Assembly: GCA_004794785.1 (NCBI GenBank)
Contig: SJOL01008389.1
Location: 261,010-325,009, forward strand
Direction of reading: 5' to 3'
DNA: 64,000 bases
DNA from: Opisthorchis felineus
Taxonomy: Eukaryota > Platyhelminthes > Trematoda > Opisthorchiida > Opisthorchiidae
The notes under the pieces were generated by a model. The model did no database searches, was not told where the DNA came from, and worked only from the letters and a program-made list of their open reading frames with translations. Shown piece by piece: positions 60,913-64,000 of this stretch. Each line of letters opens with the position of its first letter. Within the stretch, counting starts at the first letter, position 1. The translations under genes were made by a program, and so were the position numbers.

Positions 60913-61690
60913 TACAGCACGGATGTTAGCGCTTCCACACGTACAACTGTGGGCGCGTTCTCACATTCACATATTCTCTCTCACATTCCGGATGGGAGGA
61001 AAAATCCAGGCTGTCATTCACAATTCACACTAGTATTCTTATTGCTTCGGCCAGACTCACCGGACCAGCTACACAACAAGCGCACTATAATGCACTTTAT
61101 ATTTGGCGACTGGAATGACTGTGGACACCAACTGCTCTCAATTCCAAACAGTTGCGCGCTTTCCTCTGTGTTGCCGAGCCTGTTCCTACTCGAACTTATC
61201 TGAGCATATTTTTGATTCGACCATCCTCTGTATGTAGGACCGCAAAAGTGTGCACAGATGTGCGGTGAGTGTCTTCGGTGCGACCTGGTGATAATTTTGC
61301 ACACCAACACCCTTTCATAGCTGAGACAAGAAAAACTCCTTACGTGCTTGTACATTGCCGAGCTTGTAGCTTTGCAGTTAATACACCTGGTCATTGATTC
61401 ACATGCTTCTCCCTAGTCAGACAAATCCACGATAGCGAGTTCACCATTGCTCTCTGATTCGATCAGGATTTTGATGTAGCGAAATATGTCTAGATTTCGG
61501 AGCATCTGTTCTGTCCCCATGCTATTATGGCATGGGGGCATAGTGTTTGCAATGTTATATAGGGTTGAGTTGCTGGACTGTCAAACGAAGTGGTTGGTTT
61601 TATGTCTGTACAAGGCGGGCCTGAAGGTATGGCTACAGCAAATCTGTTCATTTGTTTGTATAGTTTGTTATTGCGTTTTGGTCTGCCGAC
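60913..61690 (+). repeat. Left arm of a 778-bp inverted repeat
   Basis: The reverse complement of this arm recurs at 61960-62737 with equal length and about seven single-base differences noted by eye. The arms run from tacagcacggatg outward to gtctgccgac inward. Each arm keeps an open frame of 126 codons (minus strand here, 61014-61394) of unknown function. Confidence 0.95.
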
Positions 61691-61959
61691 TGTCTTTCAG
61701 TGAGTGATTTTCAAGCCATATACGCGGGGCTCTATTGTCACACATTAACAGTGAACTCATGACTTCAAGAGGAGCCTGATACAACCAGAGTGACCTGGTA
61801 CTTACTGACGCTGTCTTGGGGACTGGCTATGGAAATTACGTTTGCCTATGTATATAGTTTGCCACCAAAGTTTAAGTGCGTATTTCTGACACACGGCCAA
61901 TCATCCAAAGTAATAGCTGTGAGGTTGGGGATATGTCAATCAAACTGTCCATCACTAGN
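61691..61959. other. Spacer between inverted-repeat arms, ending in an undetermined base
   Basis: About 269 bp of unique sequence. The single N of the window (61959) abuts the right arm, so the assembly was uncertain exactly at the repeat boundary. Confidence 0.95.
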
Positions 61960-62737
61960 GTCGGCAGACCAAAACGCAATAACAAACTATACAAACAAAT
62001 GAACAGATTTGCTGTAGCCATTCCTTCAGGCCCGCCTTGTACAGACATAAAGCCAATCACTTCGTTTGACAGTCCAGCAACTCAACCCTATATAACATTG
62101 CAAACACTATGCCCCCATGCCATAATAGCATGGGGACAGAACAGATGCTCCGAAATCTATACATATTTCGCTACATCAAAATCCTGATCGAATCAGAGAG
62201 CAATGGTGAACTCGCTATCGTGGATTTGTCTGACTAGGGAGAAGCATGTGAATCAATGACCAGGTGTACTAACTGCAAAGCTACAAGCTCGGCAATGTAC
62301 AAGCACGTAAGGAGTTTTTCTTGTCTCAGCTATGAAAGGGTGTTGGTGTGCAAAATTATCACCAGGTCGCACCGAAGACACTCACCGCACATCTGTGCAC
62401 ACTTTTGCGGTCCTACATACAGAGGATGGTCGAATCAAAAATATGCTCAGATAAGTTCGAGTAGGAACAGGCTCGGCAACACAGAGGAAAGCGCGCAACT
62501 GTTTGGAATTGAGAGCAGTTGGTGTCCACAGTCATTCCAGTCGCCAAATATAAAGTGCATTATAGTGCGCTTGTTGTGTAGCTGGTCCGGTGAGTCTGGC
62601 CGAAGCAATAAGAATACTAGTGTGAATTGTGAATGACAGCCTGGATTTTTCCTCCCATCCGGAATGTGAGAGAGAATGTGTGAATGTGAGAACGTGCCCA
62701 CAGTTGTACGTGTGGAAGCGCTAACATCCGTGCTGTA
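61960..62737 (-). repeat. Right arm of the 778-bp inverted repeat
   Basis: The inverted copy of 60913-61690. Its open frame (plus strand, 62256-62636, 126 codons) differs from the left-arm frame by an isoleucine/threonine change at residue 5. Confidence 0.95.
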
Positions 62738-64000
62738 ATCAGCCGACCAGGAAGCTATTCTATTCGGTCATTGAACTGAAAGTGCTGGGTCACGAAATAA
62801 GCTCGATTTGCTCAGCTTATCTTGCCAAGAAATCTATTCTCCCTCGTCGCTTTTTGGATACTTTAATTAGTTTTCCTCCATTGCATCTAGGGTTCACTCC
62901 GCTTAGGTTAACATGCATTTGCTTTGATTTTCTCCTAGACCAACCAGCCTGTTTACTTTAGTCTTTTATCTGTCCATGGCCTGAATGTTATTGGTTGCTA
63001 CTGTTTGTGAATTTTTATGCACAATTTTGTACATCTTTTCCTGTATTTTTATCCTTCGCTCACTCCCACCTTGATATGCCTTTCGTCTGTTTCTCACACT
63101 CGTTCATGTATTATTTTGAATGTTGTTGACGTGCTCCTTTTCTCATGACCAGAAATGATGACCAGTTATCTTGAGGCTGAGGCTTGGCAAAAATCACTGT
63201 AGTGGAATTTCTGTGACTTCATTTGCCCCAAACAGTTTGATCAGACCTGGTCACTCAATCAGCATGATTTACCATCTGCCATCAAACCCGTTGAGTGCCA
63301 TCTGCCAGCCTGTGCTGATGACAGCTGATTTAGTAGCTATCCGTGCATCCCTGACCTAACTCAATTTCATTTAATCCTGACAACGATTTTGGATTTTCCC
63401 ACGGTTTGTCTAGGTAGACGTTTTCGTCCATTTTGCCCAATCAATTGTGATGGTTTATATTTTAGCTTCATTTGTTCGCCATTCGATTTACTAACAAGTG
63501 TATATGATTTGGTCATGCGAATTTGGGTATATCTAACCTGTCAATTATTATCAGGTGGGAAAATTCCAGGTGCGTTTTTGACCGTTTTCGTCAGTGTTAT
63601 CAATGAAGTTGAAAAAGTCTTCCTCTATTTCGCACAATCCTCGGTAACCGTTAGACATTACTGTCTGTAATTCCGACTCGATTCACACAACGCCAGAATT
63701 TCCCCAAATTTCGCATTATTCGTCTCACCATCAAAATCACTCCGGTCAAGCCATGCCTAGAGCGCCACAGTCGAGGCAAGAAACTTGCAATGAAAGACAG
63801 ACAGATACATATTTGACTGACATGCCAAAATGCTAAACCCATGAAATGCAAACCCAACTCATATGGTATCCAATCCACCAGTTCTTAGTTAATAGGCTCG
63901 AATTACCACTTATCCTTGCCCAAACGGGTTAGCTTGAGCTGTTTTATTATATTCAGTGTGGGTGCTCCGCTTCTTTTACAACCATTCATCGCGTTCGCGC
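62738..64000 (-). other. Upstream intron sequence at the right edge (1.3 kb)
   Basis: Pyrimidine-rich plus strand with short open frames. I recognise no exon, repeat or RNA gene. Confidence 0.6.

Overview
The window is eukaryotic. It is almost entirely intron of one multi-exon gene on the minus strand, which runs off both edges. The gene encodes the pore-forming alpha-1 subunit of a voltage-gated calcium channel. It is of the Cav2 (N/P/Q/R, non-L) type, judged by the domain II S4-S5 sequence and the pre-domain III motif. I assembled it from short exons (21-254 nt). All have GT/AG borders, and reading phases match at nearly every junction. Introns are often several kilobases long (largest about 7.2 kb). 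Long introns, tRNA-derived SINEs and a short-stem-III hammerhead ribozyme motif fit an invertebrate, most likely a flatworm (fluke). That last step is inference.

Layout, in gene order (high to low coordinates). About 64.0-56.0 kb: upstream intron with no recognisable exon, containing a near-perfect 778-bp inverted repeat with the window's only N at its inner edge. 55.96-50.59 kb: domain I pore loop, IS6 and the beta-subunit-binding AID. 47.7-40.5 kb: I-II linker (one clear exon, two probable). 36.2-22.5 kb: all of domain II (S1 to S6) in seven phase-matched exons. 22.5-17.9 kb: II-III linker, mostly unresolved. 17.8-3.1 kb: pre-domain III segment, then IIIS1 to IIIS4. 75-1: start of IIIS5, cut by the window edge. 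IS1-IS5 should lie beyond the right edge. The domain III pore, domain IV and the C-terminus should lie beyond the left edge.

The introns hold at least two tRNA-derived SINE families, two related hammerhead-like motifs (one with an intact core, one decayed), a short inverted-repeat element and microsatellites. Apart from the calcium-channel exons I recognise no protein-coding gene. The remaining open frames are short and show no family signature. I see no rRNA, functional tRNA, CRISPR or bacterial-type features.
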